Part shown: in pieces, positions 26,004-35,178 of the stretch
Layout of the letters: the number at the start of each line of letters is the position of its first letter
How positions within the stretch are numbered: position 1 is the first letter of the stretch
Source of the DNA: Cupriavidus plantarum
GTDB lineage: Bacteria > Pseudomonadota > Gammaproteobacteria > Burkholderiales > Burkholderiaceae
Direction: 5' to 3'
NCBI RefSeq assembly: GCF_905397285.1
Contig: NZ_CAJPUX010000002.1
Location: 1,262,241-1,326,240, forward strand
Length of the DNA: 64,000 bases
Notes under the pieces: model-generated
What the model saw: only the letters and a program-made list of their open reading frames with translations
Told to the model about the DNA's origin: nothing
Database searches by the model: none
Program-made: the position numbers and the translations under genes

Positions 26004-27257
26004 ATGAACACTCACACCAAACTTGATGAACACGCCGTATCGGGCTCCCGGCCACGCACGTCACTGTGGCGAACGGCAGGAACGGCTGGCATCGCCCTGG
26101 CTCTCCTGGGCATTGCCTTTCTCGCATCCGTTAGAAAGGCCCCCGTCGCCAACGCGGCGATGACGCCCCCGACGGTGTCGACGTCGATCCCACTCTCACG
26201 GCAAATCAACGAATGGGACACCTACATCGGCCGATTCGAACCCAGTCGCACGGTAGACATTCGCCCTCGGGTTTCAGGGCAGATCGTGGCGGTGCACTTC
26301 ACGGACGGCGCGACCGTGCGCCGCGGCGAACTGCTGTTCACCATCGACCGACGGCCATTCGCGGCCGCCCTTGCCGAAGCCAACGCCAACCTGGCTAGCG
26401 CGCGCAGCGAACTCGCATTGGCCCGCGCGGATGCACAACGCGCAGACAATCTGGTCGGCGACGAGGCCGTCTCCAAAAGCGAGCTCGACCGCCTCCACGC
26501 ACGCGTTCAGGCCGGCATTGCCGCCGTCGCTGCAGCGCAAGCGCGCGTCAGCGCGCGCTTGCTGGAACTGGATTTCACCGAAGTCCGCGCGCCGATCGCC
26601 GGCAGGGTGTCGTACCGGCGCGTTGACCCGGGCAACCTCGTCGCCACCGGCGAAGGCACAAGCGGCACCCTGCTGACGACGATCAACGCTCTCGACCCAA
26701 TCTACTTCGTGTTCGAGGCGTCCGAAGCGCTCTACCTCAAGGCCCTACGCGCAAAACAAGATGGCGCAAAGACGTCAGCGATTGAAGTCCGCCTTCAAGA
26801 CGAAGCGGATTACCGCTGGCACGGCGCGCTCGACTTTACCGACAACGGTCTCGATCCACGGTCGGGGACCATCCGGCTCCGCGCGGTCGTGCCCAACCGA
26901 GATCTGTTCCTGACACCCGGCATGTTCGGCAACATGCGTCTGGCCAGCAGCGGCACCACGACAGCCCTGCTCGTTCCAGACGCTGCTATCCAGACTGACC
27001 AGGCGCGCAAGGTCGTGCTGACGGTGACGAAGGCAGGCATTGTGGAAGCCAAACCCGTCGTACTGGGCCCCGTGGTCGACGGCCTCCGCATCGTGCGGTC
27101 GGGTCTTGCCCCGAGCGACGCCGTCGTTGTCGGCGGTATCCAGATGGCGACCCCGGGCAGCAAGGTACTGACGAAGCCGACACGCATCGAGCCCGCGGCG
27201 CCCGCTCGTCCCGCGCCGGCCCCGGCGATATCCGGCGAAGCCACGTTCGCATCCTGA
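26004..27257 (+). CDS. RND efflux periplasmic adaptor subunit (MexE-like)
   Basis: A 417-residue membrane-fusion protein. An N-terminal hydrophobic anchor (about 27-43) is not followed by a lipobox Cys. Domains: beta-barrel/lipoyl half (TYIGRFEPSRTVDIRPRVSGQIVAVHFTDGATVRRGELLFTID), alpha-helical hairpin (about 105-165), second lipoyl half (LDFTEVRAPIAGRVSYRRVDPGNLV), beta-barrel and membrane-proximal domain (FLTPGMFGNMRL). It bridges the inner-membrane pump and outer-membrane channel encoded next. It is first of three genes in the order adaptor, permease, channel. Confidence 0.93.
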   Translation: MNTHTKLDEHAVSGSRPRTSLWRTAGTAGIALALLGIAFLASVRKAPVANAAMTPPTVSTSIPLSRQINEWDTYIGRFEPSRTVDIRPRVSGQIVAVHFTDGATVRRGELLFTIDRRPFAAALAEANANLASARSELALARADAQRADNLVGDEAVSKSELDRLHARVQAGIAAVAAAQARVSARLLELDFTEVRAPIAGRVSYRRVDPGNLVATGEGTSGTLLTTINALDPIYFVFEASEALYLKALRAKQDGAKTSAIEVRLQDEADYRWHGALDFTDNGLDPRSGTIRLRAVVPNRDLFLTPGMFGNMRLASSGTTTALLVPDAAIQTDQARKVVLTVTKAGIVEAKPVVLGPVVDGLRIVRSGLAPSDAVVVGGIQMATPGSKVLTKPTRIEPAAPARPAPAPAISGEATFAS

Positions 27258-27294
27258 TGGCGGCCTGATTGGCCATTTCCCTAGGAAAGCACCC

Positions 27295-30200
27295 ATGCGC
27301 CTGTCGCGCTTCTTCATTACACGGCCGATCTTTGCCGCAGTCCTGGCGGTCGTGATTACCATTGTCGGCGCCATCGCCTACTTCCGACTACCGGTCTCCC
27401 AGTATCCGGACATCATTCCACCGACTGTTGTCGTGTCCGCGACATATCCCGGCGCTTCGGCGGAGACCGTGGCAGAAACCGTCGCGGCGCCGATCGAGCA
27501 GGAGATCAATGGCGTCGACAACATGCTCTACATCTCGAGCCAATCGACTGGCGACGGCAAGGTAGCGATCTCTGTGACATTCAAGGTCGGCACCAACCTC
27601 GACGCGGCGCAAATGCTCGTGCAGAACCGCGTCGCCACCGCGACACCGCGATTGCCCGAAGCCGTGCAGCGCCTCGGTGTCACCACCCGCAAGACGGCGC
27701 CTAGCGCGCTGATGGCGGTAAACCTCGTGTCGCCGGATGGCATCTTCGATCAGGATTACATCTCGAACTACGCCCTCACGCAGGTACGCGACCGGCTCAG
27801 CCGGATCGATGGCGTCGGAGACGCCATCATCTTCGGCAGCCGCGAATTCGCGATGCGTGTATGGATCGACCCGGACCGGGCAGCCTCGCTCAACCTGACC
27901 GCCGGCGAGGTCGTGGCCGCGCTGCGCGCGCAGAACGTACAGGTCGCCGCCGGCGCGCTCGGACAACCACCGAGCGCATCCGCCGATGCGTTCCAGCTGA
28001 ACGTGCGTACGCAAGGCCGATTCTCCGAACCGAACCAGTTCGCCGACGTCATCGTCCGGACCGACGCGGATGGCCGGCAAATTCGAGTGCGAGATGTAGC
28101 CCGCGTCGAGCTTGGCGCCGCGGACTACAGCACGAATGCCTATCTCTCCGGCAAGGCGTCAATCATGATCGGCATCTTCCAGCGACCGGGCACGAACGCC
28201 CTCGAGACGGGGGAAACCGTCGAGCGCGTGATGCAGGAGGCCGCGAAGTCGTTTCCCCATGGGCTCGAATACCGCATCATGTGGAATTCCACAAAGTTCA
28301 TCGCGCAATCTATCGCCGCAGTCCGTAACACCCTGCTGGAGGCGGCGGCGCTCGTGGTGCTTGTCATCTTCCTCTTCCTGCAACGCTGGCGCGCGGCAAT
28401 CATTCCCGTCGTGGCGATCCCGGTGTCGCTCATCGGCACTTTCGCCCTCCTCGCTGTCGCCGGCTACAGTCTCAACAGTTTGTCCCTGTTCGGCCTTGTG
28501 CTCGCCATCGGCATCGTTGTCGATGACGCTATCGTGGTGGTCGAGAACGTCGAGCGCAATCTCGCGCTCGGGCTCAGTCCGCTCGAGGCCGCGCGCAGAT
28601 CAATGGACGAAGTTTCGGTCGCATTGGTCGCCATCGTGCTGGTCCTTTGCGCGGTGTTCATTCCCACGCTATTCCTCAACGGCCTGTCAGGCGCGTTCTA
28701 CAAGCAGTTCGCATTGACCATATCGGGCGCGACGATCATCTCGCTGATCCTCTCGCTCACACTGTCGCCCGCTCTCGCGGCGCAGCTGCTGCGCACCCAT
28801 GAGACAAAGGGCGCCGATCACCGGGTTGTCCGCGCGCTGCACCGTGCGGGCGATGCGTTCAACCGATGCTTCGACACCTTCAGCGCCGCATACGGACGGC
28901 TGACCGCATGGATGGTCGCCCGGCCCAGGCGGGTCATGTTGTCCTATTGCGCGCTCATCATGGCCACCCTCGGGCTGTTCTGGGTGACACCGACCGGCTT
29001 CGTTCCGCCGCAGGACCAGAGCTATCTGATCACGGTGGTGCAATTGCCGCCAGGGGCGTCGCTGTCCCGGACGGACGCCGTGCTGCAGGACGTGTCGCGT
29101 CGGCTCCTGACGATCGAGGGCGTGCGGGGCACGATCATGCTCCCCGGCTACGATGCGGCCTCGAATACCAACTCACCGAACGCTGCCACGGCGTTTATCC
29201 CCCTCAAGCCATTCGAGGAGCGGGAGCGTCATGCCGATGCCATTCTCGCGGAAGCGCGAAAAGTCACCTCGGATATCGATGGCGCGCGTGTCATGGTCAT
29301 TCCGCCCCCGTTGATCGATGGCATTGGCTCTGCGGGCGGCTATCGGATGATGGTGCAGGATCGCAGCGACCACGGCTATCAGGAGCTCGGCAGCGAAACC
29401 GGAAAACTCATCGCAAAAGCCAATGCAACCGCGGGCCTGTCGCAGGTGTACACCTTCTTCAATACGCTGACGCCGCGGATCTTCGCGGATATCGACCGGC
29501 GCAAGGCCGAGATGCTGGGCGTGTCATCAGAGCGTGTGTTCGAAGCGCTTCAGATCTATCTCGGATCGGCCTACGTGAACGATTTCAATCTGCTCGGCCG
29601 CACGTTCCGCGTCACGGCGCAGGCCGACCAGGCGCATCGCGCCACCACGGCCGATATTGCCAACCTCAAGACACGGTCGTCGGCAGGCGCGATGGTGCCC
29701 GTCGGCTCGGTTGCCACGTTCCATGACGAAACGGGACCATATCGCGTTGTCCGCTACAACCTGTTCCCCGCGGTAGAGGTCGACGGCGACACCGCGCCCG
29801 GTTCCTCCACCGGACGCTCACTCGCCACCATGGAGCGCCTGGCCACGGAGACGCTTCCGGCCGGGTACGGCACAGAATGGACGGGCATCGCGTATCAGCA
29901 GAAGATCGCCGGCAACACGGCTGCGCTCGTCTTCGCGCTCGCTGTCGTGCTGGTGTTTCTCGTGCTGGCCGCGCAGTACGAAAGCCTGACGCTCCCGCTG
30001 GCCATCATCCTGATCGTTCCGATGTGTCTGCTTGCGGCGATGATCGGCATCCAGCTCTGCGGCATGGACAACAACGTGCTGACACAGATTGGCCTCGTGG
30101 TACTGATCGCCCTTGCGGCCAAAAATGCAATCCTGGTCGTCGAGTTTGCCCGCCAGGCGGAAGAACAGGAGGGCCTGACACCCGTTGCCGCAGCCGTACG

Positions 30201-30462
30201 TGCGGCGCAAACGCGCCTCCGGCCAATCCTCATGACGAGCTTCGCATTCATTCTCGGCGCGGTGCCATTGCTGGTTGCCAAGGGTGCCGGCGCCGAGCTT
30301 CGGCAGGCGTTGGGGACCGCGGTGTTCTTTGGCATGCTGGGTGTCACCGGATTCGGGCTGCTCTATACGCCGACCTTCTACGTCGTATGCCGCGCCCTTG
30401 GCGCACGTCTGTCCCCCAGCCGCCGGATAGCGGTGCCCACGCCAGTGCAGCATGCCGATTGA
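27295..30462 (+). CDS. RND efflux permease, HAE1/AcrB type (MexF-like)
   Basis: A 1055-residue 12-helix inner-membrane pump. It starts MRLSRFFITRPIFAAVLAVVITIVGAIAY with the classic RND opening. The proton-relay Asp pair is in GIVVDDAIVVVENVERN of TM4 and the partner Lys in ALAAKNAILVVEFA of TM10. Two large periplasmic loops are present and the length is typical. Sequence style (GNTAALVFALAVVLVFLVLAAQYESLTLPLAIIL) fits MexF/OqxB/BpeF-like multidrug pumps. Substrates probably include antibiotics, solvents or phenolics; not determinable here. Confidence 0.95.
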   Translation: MRLSRFFITRPIFAAVLAVVITIVGAIAYFRLPVSQYPDIIPPTVVVSATYPGASAETVAETVAAPIEQEINGVDNMLYISSQSTGDGKVAISVTFKVGTNLDAAQMLVQNRVATATPRLPEAVQRLGVTTRKTAPSALMAVNLVSPDGIFDQDYISNYALTQVRDRLSRIDGVGDAIIFGSREFAMRVWIDPDRAASLNLTAGEVVAALRAQNVQVAAGALGQPPSASADAFQLNVRTQGRFSEPNQFADVIVRTDADGRQIRVRDVARVELGAADYSTNAYLSGKASIMIGIFQRPGTNALETGETVERVMQEAAKSFPHGLEYRIMWNSTKFIAQSIAAVRNTLLEAAALVVLVIFLFLQRWRAAIIPVVAIPVSLIGTFALLAVAGYSLNSLSLFGLVLAIGIVVDDAIVVVENVERNLALGLSPLEAARRSMDEVSVALVAIVLVLCAVFIPTLFLNGLSGAFYKQFALTISGATIISLILSLTLSPALAAQLLRTHETKGADHRVVRALHRAGDAFNRCFDTFSAAYGRLTAWMVARPRRVMLSYCALIMATLGLFWVTPTGFVPPQDQSYLITVVQLPPGASLSRTDAVLQDVSRRLLTIEGVRGTIMLPGYDAASNTNSPNAATAFIPLKPFEERERHADAILAEARKVTSDIDGARVMVIPPPLIDGIGSAGGYRMMVQDRSDHGYQELGSETGKLIAKANATAGLSQVYTFFNTLTPRIFADIDRRKAEMLGVSSERVFEALQIYLGSAYVNDFNLLGRTFRVTAQADQAHRATTADIANLKTRSSAGAMVPVGSVATFHDETGPYRVVRYNLFPAVEVDGDTAPGSSTGRSLATMERLATETLPAGYGTEWTGIAYQQKIAGNTAALVFALAVVLVFLVLAAQYESLTLPLAIILIVPMCLLAAMIGIQLCGMDNNVLTQIGLVVLIALAAKNAILVVEFARQAEEQEGLTPVAAAVRAAQTRLRPILMTSFAFILGAVPLLVAKGAGAELRQALGTAVFFGMLGVTGFGLLYTPTFYVVCRALGARLSPSRRIAVPTPVQHAD

Positions 30463-30471
30463 GGTGCATCC

Positions 30472-31896
30472 ATGAAACAACTCAAGCCACTGCTCTGCCT
30501 GCTCGCCCTTGCCCTGACCGGATGCGCCGTCGGTCCCGACTATGTTTCCCCAGCCGTGCCGGTTAACGCCGAGGGCGCCTTCACCGCCGGCGATGCGCCT
30601 TCTCTCTATGACCAGAACCCAGCCCGTGACGACTGGTGGCGACTCTATCGCGACCCCGTCCTCGATCGACTGATCGAAGACGCGTTAGCTGCGAACATCG
30701 ATGTCCGGGTTGCCGTCGCCCGGTTGGAACGCGCGCGTGCGATGTTGCGCGATGCCGGCGCGGATCGCTATCCGGGCACGGAATTCGATGCGACGGCCAG
30801 CCGCCAGAGACAGGCGGCCGTCCAGGCGCTACCCGGACAGGATCGTCAACACACGCTCGTCGACGCGGGCTTTGGCATCGCCTATGAAATCGATCTGTTC
30901 GGCCGGGTGAGGCGTGGGGTCGAATCCGCACGCGGCGACTTCGAAGCCGCGCAAGCCGACCGGGATGCCGTCAAGGTCGCCATCGTGGCGGACACTACGC
31001 GCGCGTACCTCAACGCGGCCGGTGCTGCGCAGCGTCTTGCCGTTGCGCAGCGGATCGTCGCGCTACTGGATCGCTCACTGCGCGTCATGAGCGGGCGCGA
31101 GAGAGCGGGAATGGCGACATCGCTGGATACCGCCCGAATCGCCGCGCTACGGGAACAGCGACATTCGAACATCCCCGTCATCGCGGCCGAGCGGCAGGCG
31201 GCGCTCTTCCGGCTCGCCGTCCTGACCGGTCGCGCGCCGGGAGAGTTGCCCGCCGACGCAGCAGACCTCAATGCTTTACCGACACTCGATATGCCCATTC
31301 CCGTCGGCGACGGCCGATCGATGCTCGCCCGGCGGCCCGATGTCCGCGCCGCGGAGCGGAGACTGGCCGCCGCGACCGCACGGATCGGCGTAGCGACGGC
31401 CGACCTGTATCCGCGCATATCGTTTGGCGCGACGATCGGATCGACAGGGTTCGGCGCAGGGGACTTCTTCGGGGCCGGCCCGCTTCGATGGCTCGCGGGA
31501 CCTAGCATCTCGTGGTCGTTCCCGAATCAGGAACGCATCCGAGCGCGCATCTCGGCCGCCGAGGCAGACAGCGCGGGCGCGCTTGCGACATTCGATGGCA
31601 GCGTGCTTCAGGCGTTGGCCGAGACGGAAACCGCACTATCGAACTATGCCCGTGCCGTCGACCAGCGCACCGCCCTCGCTGCCGCGCGCGAGCAAGCCGA
31701 TCGCGCCGCACGCATTGTCCGCGCACAACAGCGCGAGGGACGCAGCGACAGCCTCGCCCTGCTCGATGCGGAGCGCACATTCGCTGACGCGCAAGCGCAG
31801 GTCGCGGATGCAGAGGAACGCATCGCCAACGCCCAGGTGGACCTGTTCCGGGCGCTGGGGGGTGGATGGGCGTCTGAGCCGCTGCGTACAATGTAG
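30472..31896 (+). CDS. RND outer-membrane channel lipoprotein, NodT/OprN family
   Basis: A 474-residue TolC-type channel with a lipoprotein signal peptide (LLALALTGCAVGPDYVSP; acylated Cys at about 19). Two OEP repeats are seen, with the typical DDWWRLYRDPVLDRLIEDALAANIDVRVAVARLERAR near the N-terminus and a helical repeat ending in VADAEERIANAQVDLFRALGGGW. The gene follows the permease by 9 bases, so the operon encodes a complete tripartite pump. Confidence 0.93.
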   Translation: MKQLKPLLCLLALALTGCAVGPDYVSPAVPVNAEGAFTAGDAPSLYDQNPARDDWWRLYRDPVLDRLIEDALAANIDVRVAVARLERARAMLRDAGADRYPGTEFDATASRQRQAAVQALPGQDRQHTLVDAGFGIAYEIDLFGRVRRGVESARGDFEAAQADRDAVKVAIVADTTRAYLNAAGAAQRLAVAQRIVALLDRSLRVMSGRERAGMATSLDTARIAALREQRHSNIPVIAAERQAALFRLAVLTGRAPGELPADAADLNALPTLDMPIPVGDGRSMLARRPDVRAAERRLAAATARIGVATADLYPRISFGATIGSTGFGAGDFFGAGPLRWLAGPSISWSFPNQERIRARISAAEADSAGALATFDGSVLQALAETETALSNYARAVDQRTALAAAREQADRAARIVRAQQREGRSDSLALLDAERTFADAQAQVADAEERIANAQVDLFRALGGGWASEPLRTM

Positions 31897-31926
31897 AACG
31901 TTGCCGGTACTATCCAGGGAGATGCT

Positions 31927-32868
31927 TTGATAACCGTCGCCGTGCTGGCCCTTCAAGGCGTCGTGCCATTCGACCTCGGCATCGCCTGCGATGTGTTCTC
32001 TCGCGTGGTGCTTGCCCATGGCAAGCCCGCATACCGCGTGATGGTATGCGGCGAAACGACGCGGGTGGATGCCGGCGGGCATTTCGATATCCGGGCGCCG
32101 TGGAAGCTGGAAGACGCACTAGCCGCGGATCGCATCATTGTGCCCGGCGTGGAAGATATCGATCGGCGAATCTCCTCAGGTGCCTCCAGGACGTTAAGGA
32201 ACGCGCTCGAGGGCGGTGCACAGGTGGCATCGATCTGCACCGGTGCTTTCGTGCTCGCCGAAGCAGGACTGCTGGATGGCCATCGCGCGACAACGCACTG
32301 GGCGGCGGCGGGAGAACTGGCACGACGTTATCCCGCCCTCACGGTGGACACGGATGTCCTGTTCGTCGACGAGGGCAACATCGTAACGTCGGCAGGCAGC
32401 TCGGCGGGGCTGGACATGTGCCTGCATCTGGTCGGGCGTGATTATGGCCAGGCAATGGCCGTGCAGGCGGCAAGGCTCGCGGTCGCGCCGCTCCATCGCG
32501 ATGGCGGACAGGCCGCGTTCATCCGGCAGCCGGTGGTCGACAATGCGTCGAGCCTCTCTCCGCTCTGCGACTGGATGCTCAAAAATCTTCACAAGCCCAT
32601 CGACGTCCCCACGCTCGCGGCCAGGGCGAGGATGACGCCGCGGACCTTCGCGCGCCGCTTTCATGACCAAACGGGGACCACGCCCATCCAGTGGCTGATC
32701 CGGCAACGCATCCGCCGCGCCCAGGAGTTACTGGAGACTAGCGACGCCAGCGTCGATCAGGTGGCCTCAGCATCCGGCTTCGACTCCGCCATCACGTTCC
32801 GCGCTCGCTTCCAGCGCGTAGTCGGACTGACACCTTCGGCCTATAGGAAGCGATTCAGGCAACCGTAA
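31927..32868 (+). CDS. GlxA-family transcriptional regulator (DJ-1/PfpI + AraC HTH)
   Basis: A 313-residue protein with DJ-1/PfpI domain (about 1-165; nucleophile-elbow motif SICTGAFVLAEAGLLDGHRATTHW) and AraC HTH domain (about 205-310; RMTPRTFARRFHDQTGTTPIQWLI). The start is a TTG at 31927 placed 5 bases after an AGGGAG ribosome site; the ATG at 31922 is followed at once by a stop (ATG-CTT-TGA). The gene lies 30 bases after the channel gene on the same strand, so it probably belongs to the RND operon or reads through from it. Confidence 0.9.
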   Translation: MITVAVLALQGVVPFDLGIACDVFSRVVLAHGKPAYRVMVCGETTRVDAGGHFDIRAPWKLEDALAADRIIVPGVEDIDRRISSGASRTLRNALEGGAQVASICTGAFVLAEAGLLDGHRATTHWAAAGELARRYPALTVDTDVLFVDEGNIVTSAGSSAGLDMCLHLVGRDYGQAMAVQAARLAVAPLHRDGGQAAFIRQPVVDNASSLSPLCDWMLKNLHKPIDVPTLAARARMTPRTFARRFHDQTGTTPIQWLIRQRIRRAQELLETSDASVDQVASASGFDSAITFRARFQRVVGLTPSAYRKRFRQP

Positions 32869-32955
32869 CGCCGGCGCAATCCTGCTCTTCCCCTCTCGCT
32901 GCTCCGCGACAATCAGCTACGACTGTCGCTTGTAGCGTTGACGGCGTGTGGTGAT

Positions 32956-33423
32956 CTATACCCGCGGCTCCGAAAGTAGCGAGAGGATGCGCGGGTCATG
33001 CTCGACGCGCTCGGCTTCAAGGATGCGAGCCTTCTCCGCATCGGGATGCGATGGGTTAAAAACGTAGTTCGATGCATATGGCACCAACACGCTCGGCACC
33101 TTCAGGAGCAGACTGGATCGGACGGACAGCCATTCCGTGCCGGCATTCCTGGACCAGCCGGCGTTCTGCTTCCAGTCTGCCGGCAGGTCGGCAATGCTGG
33201 CGACCGCGACCGCGTCATCGACGTCGACTTTCAAGAGCTGGTAGTTTCTCGGCAGATCCTCGATTCTCGACACTTCGTGGTGAACTAGCACGTCTAGAAG
33301 CGCCAGCGCAGGGTGCTCCGCCAGATATACAACGGGTTGACCGGGAAAATGCCATCGTCCGCCTGCGCGCAGCCCCCCGATGCCTTTGAGATCCGCGTAG
33401 TTGCTGATTCGCCAAAGGATCAT
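32956..33423 (-). CDS. RES-domain toxin (NAD+-degrading type)
   Basis: A 155-residue RES-domain protein. Landmarks: Arg in MILWRISNY, GLRAGGRWHFPGQPVVYLAEHPALALLDVLVHHE (the R, Y and acidic residues of the fold) and SNYVFNPSHP near the C-terminus. RES toxins of the MbcT/Res group deplete NAD+ in the host. The start shares one base with the stop of the antitoxin gene (TGATG), a coupled toxin-antitoxin arrangement. First gene of the less GC-rich islet; convergent with the GlxA gene 87 bases away. Confidence 0.93.
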   Translation of the reverse strand: MILWRISNYADLKGIGGLRAGGRWHFPGQPVVYLAEHPALALLDVLVHHEVSRIEDLPRNYQLLKVDVDDAVAVASIADLPADWKQNAGWSRNAGTEWLSVRSSLLLKVPSVLVPYASNYVFNPSHPDAEKARILEAERVEHDPRILSLLSEPRV

Positions 33424-33878
33424 CAGGCAAAGTACCCCTCGTCGATTTGCGCCAACTGCTCTTCAACGAGATGAGCGCCCTGCTCCGTCCCTGCAACTGA
33501 CAATGGCGTAAGCCCACCGAGCCGCTGCTGCTTCTGCCGCAACCAGTTGAGTCCGCGCTCGACGTCTCCAAAGGTATTCACGGCTTGGGCCAGGATCCGG
33601 GCAAGCCGAATGGCCTTGTCCGACTCGTCCACGGTCAGCGGTTGTCCCTTTTCCCGGCGATGACTGAGCGTGCGGCGCGGGATGATGAAGGCCACTTCAT
33701 CCCACGAGAGCCCCGCCTCGAGCAGGCGCTCGAGTGTCTCCACCGGTAGCCTCTCGCTCGCCAGCGTCGCGAGGTCGGCGCCACCGCGTACCTTGATATG
33801 CAGATAGCCGCTCAATTCATCGAGGTAGCGCTCGTATGGGGCGGGTGCCCCTGAGGGATGGAAAGCGATTGTTGGCAT
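33423..33878 (-). CDS. Antitoxin of the Xre/MbcA/ParS family (DUF2384)
   Basis: A 151-residue antitoxin from the ATG at 33878 (an in-frame ATG at 33902 is less likely because it lies inside the operator repeat). The N-terminal part carries a helix-turn-helix (LPVETLERLLEAGLSWDEVAFIIPRRTLSHRR) and the C-terminal part is the MbcA/ParS domain (NTFGDVERGLNWLRQKQQRLGGLTPLSVAGTEQGAHLVEEQLAQIDEG). It is the standard partner of RES toxins, binding the toxin and its own promoter. Confidence 0.93.
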   Translation of the reverse strand: MPTIAFHPSGAPAPYERYLDELSGYLHIKVRGGADLATLASERLPVETLERLLEAGLSWDEVAFIIPRRTLSHRREKGQPLTVDESDKAIRLARILAQAVNTFGDVERGLNWLRQKQQRLGGLTPLSVAGTEQGAHLVEEQLAQIDEGYFA

Positions 33879-33888
33879 CACACGTTCC

Positions 33889-33921
33889 GGCAATTTGCAC
33901 ATACGTTAGCGGCAAATTGCC
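33889..33921. promoter_or_regulatory. Perfect inverted repeat, probable operator of the RES/Xre operon
   Basis: The arms GGCAATTTGC (33889-33898) and GCAAATTGCC (33912-33921) are exact complements separated by 13 bases. It starts 11 bases upstream of the antitoxin ATG, where autorepression by the Xre-type antitoxin would act. Confidence 0.7.
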
Positions 33922-33986
33922 AAGTTAGCAACCGACCTCGTCTTTCAACAAAGCGCATGCCGGAAGAGCTGCTAATTCACCACAAT

Positions 33987-34018
33987 GTAATCTTGCATTT
34001 TGCTATTTGCAAGATTAC
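33987..34018. promoter_or_regulatory. Perfect inverted repeat, probable operator of the Xre-ImmA/IrrE gene
   Basis: The arms GTAATCTTGCA (33987-33997) and TGCAAGATTAC (34008-34018) are exact complements separated by 10 bases, ending 9 bases before the ATG at 34028. The site is distinct in sequence from the repeat of the divergent toxin-antitoxin operon but also centres on TTGC/GCAA. Autorepression by the HTH protein is the natural reading. Confidence 0.7.
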
Positions 34019-34027
34019 GATTCGCGC

Positions 34028-35170
34028 ATGACTTCTCCCGATTTCAAGGCCAGCACCGCCCGCACGATGGGCGCACGCATCCGCGCAGCACGCGAAACAC
34101 GTGGTCTCACCCAGCACCAGCTCTCCGATGCAGTCGGTTTCGCCGATCGTCAGACGATGTCGACGATCGAAACCGGGGAGCGGAAGGTGCAGCCAGCTGA
34201 ACTGGTCAAGCTGAGCCAAATCCTCGCGCGCCCACTCGACTGGTTCATCGATCCCTTCGTCATCGAAGGCGAGGCACAGTTTTCCTGGCGCGTCTCGCGG
34301 TCGGTCACCGATAGCTCGCTGGCTGAATACGAAGCAAAGATCGGGCAGATCGTCGGACTGTTCCGGCACCTGAATATCGCGCTGAATGGCCCATCGAAAG
34401 CTCTCGGGCAATTCCTGCGGATGCCGCCCAACCCCGCCTTCGAGGACGCCTGGCGCTGGGGCGAAGCCGTGGCGCAGGAACTCGACCTCGGGACGATTCC
34501 ATCTGAAGTCCTGGCTGAACGCATCGAGACCAGGCTCGACATTGCGGTGCTGCATATCGATGCGGATATCTGCACCAACGGCACCCACTCCATCTCAGGC
34601 GCAATGTGCCGCCTCCCCGATCTCGGCGTCATCGTGATCAATAGACAAGAGTCCAGAGTCCGGCGCAACTTCGATGTCGCACACGAGCTATTTCACGCCC
34701 TGACTTGGGATGCGTTGACACCTGAGCACCGCGAAGACACTGACGCAAAGCCGGTCAAGCGAAGCCGGAGAATCGAACAGCTGGCCGACAACTTCGCCGC
34801 CGCGGTCTTAATGCCAACGGCGACCCTGTCTCAACTCATCGATCCTGCAGGCTTCAGCAACACGCAACATCTCGCGGAGGTTGCCAAGCAATTGGAGGTC
34901 TCTACACATGCGCTGGCTTTCCGGCTATTCAACGCGAAGATGATCGACAAACTCACGTGTCTGGCCTTGTGCGAGCAACCACCGCTCGTGCCGCGATGCG
35001 CTTCAACGCCACCGAAACTGCTGTCCGCGTCCTTCGTCAAACTATTGCACGACGGCATCGCCCGCGGCCACGTCTCGACCCGAAAGGCCGCCAAGGCCCT
35101 CTCGATGACGCTTGAAGGTCTTGCTGAACTGATGCGGGACTATGGAAAGTCGGTGCCCTTTGCGATCTAG
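34028..35170 (+). CDS. Xre HTH + ImmA/IrrE-type metallopeptidase (COG2856)
   Basis: A 380-residue fusion of an N-terminal Xre helix-turn-helix (about 15-70: IRAARETRGLTQHQLSDAVGF) and a zinc metallopeptidase domain with the HExxH motif at His219-Glu220-His223 (VAHELFHALTW) and a downstream LADNFAAAVLMP ligand helix. Such proteins act as proteolytic switches or as antitoxin-like partners of linked toxins. The ATG at 34028 is preferred because the frame upstream lies in the operator repeat. The PIN-like gene follows after 8 bases and is probably co-expressed. Confidence 0.9.
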   Translation: MTSPDFKASTARTMGARIRAARETRGLTQHQLSDAVGFADRQTMSTIETGERKVQPAELVKLSQILARPLDWFIDPFVIEGEAQFSWRVSRSVTDSSLAEYEAKIGQIVGLFRHLNIALNGPSKALGQFLRMPPNPAFEDAWRWGEAVAQELDLGTIPSEVLAERIETRLDIAVLHIDADICTNGTHSISGAMCRLPDLGVIVINRQESRVRRNFDVAHELFHALTWDALTPEHREDTDAKPVKRSRRIEQLADNFAAAVLMPTATLSQLIDPAGFSNTQHLAEVAKQLEVSTHALAFRLFNAKMIDKLTCLALCEQPPLVPRCASTPPKLLSASFVKLLHDGIARGHVSTRKAAKALSMTLEGLAELMRDYGKSVPFAI

Positions 35171-35178
35171 GCGATCAA

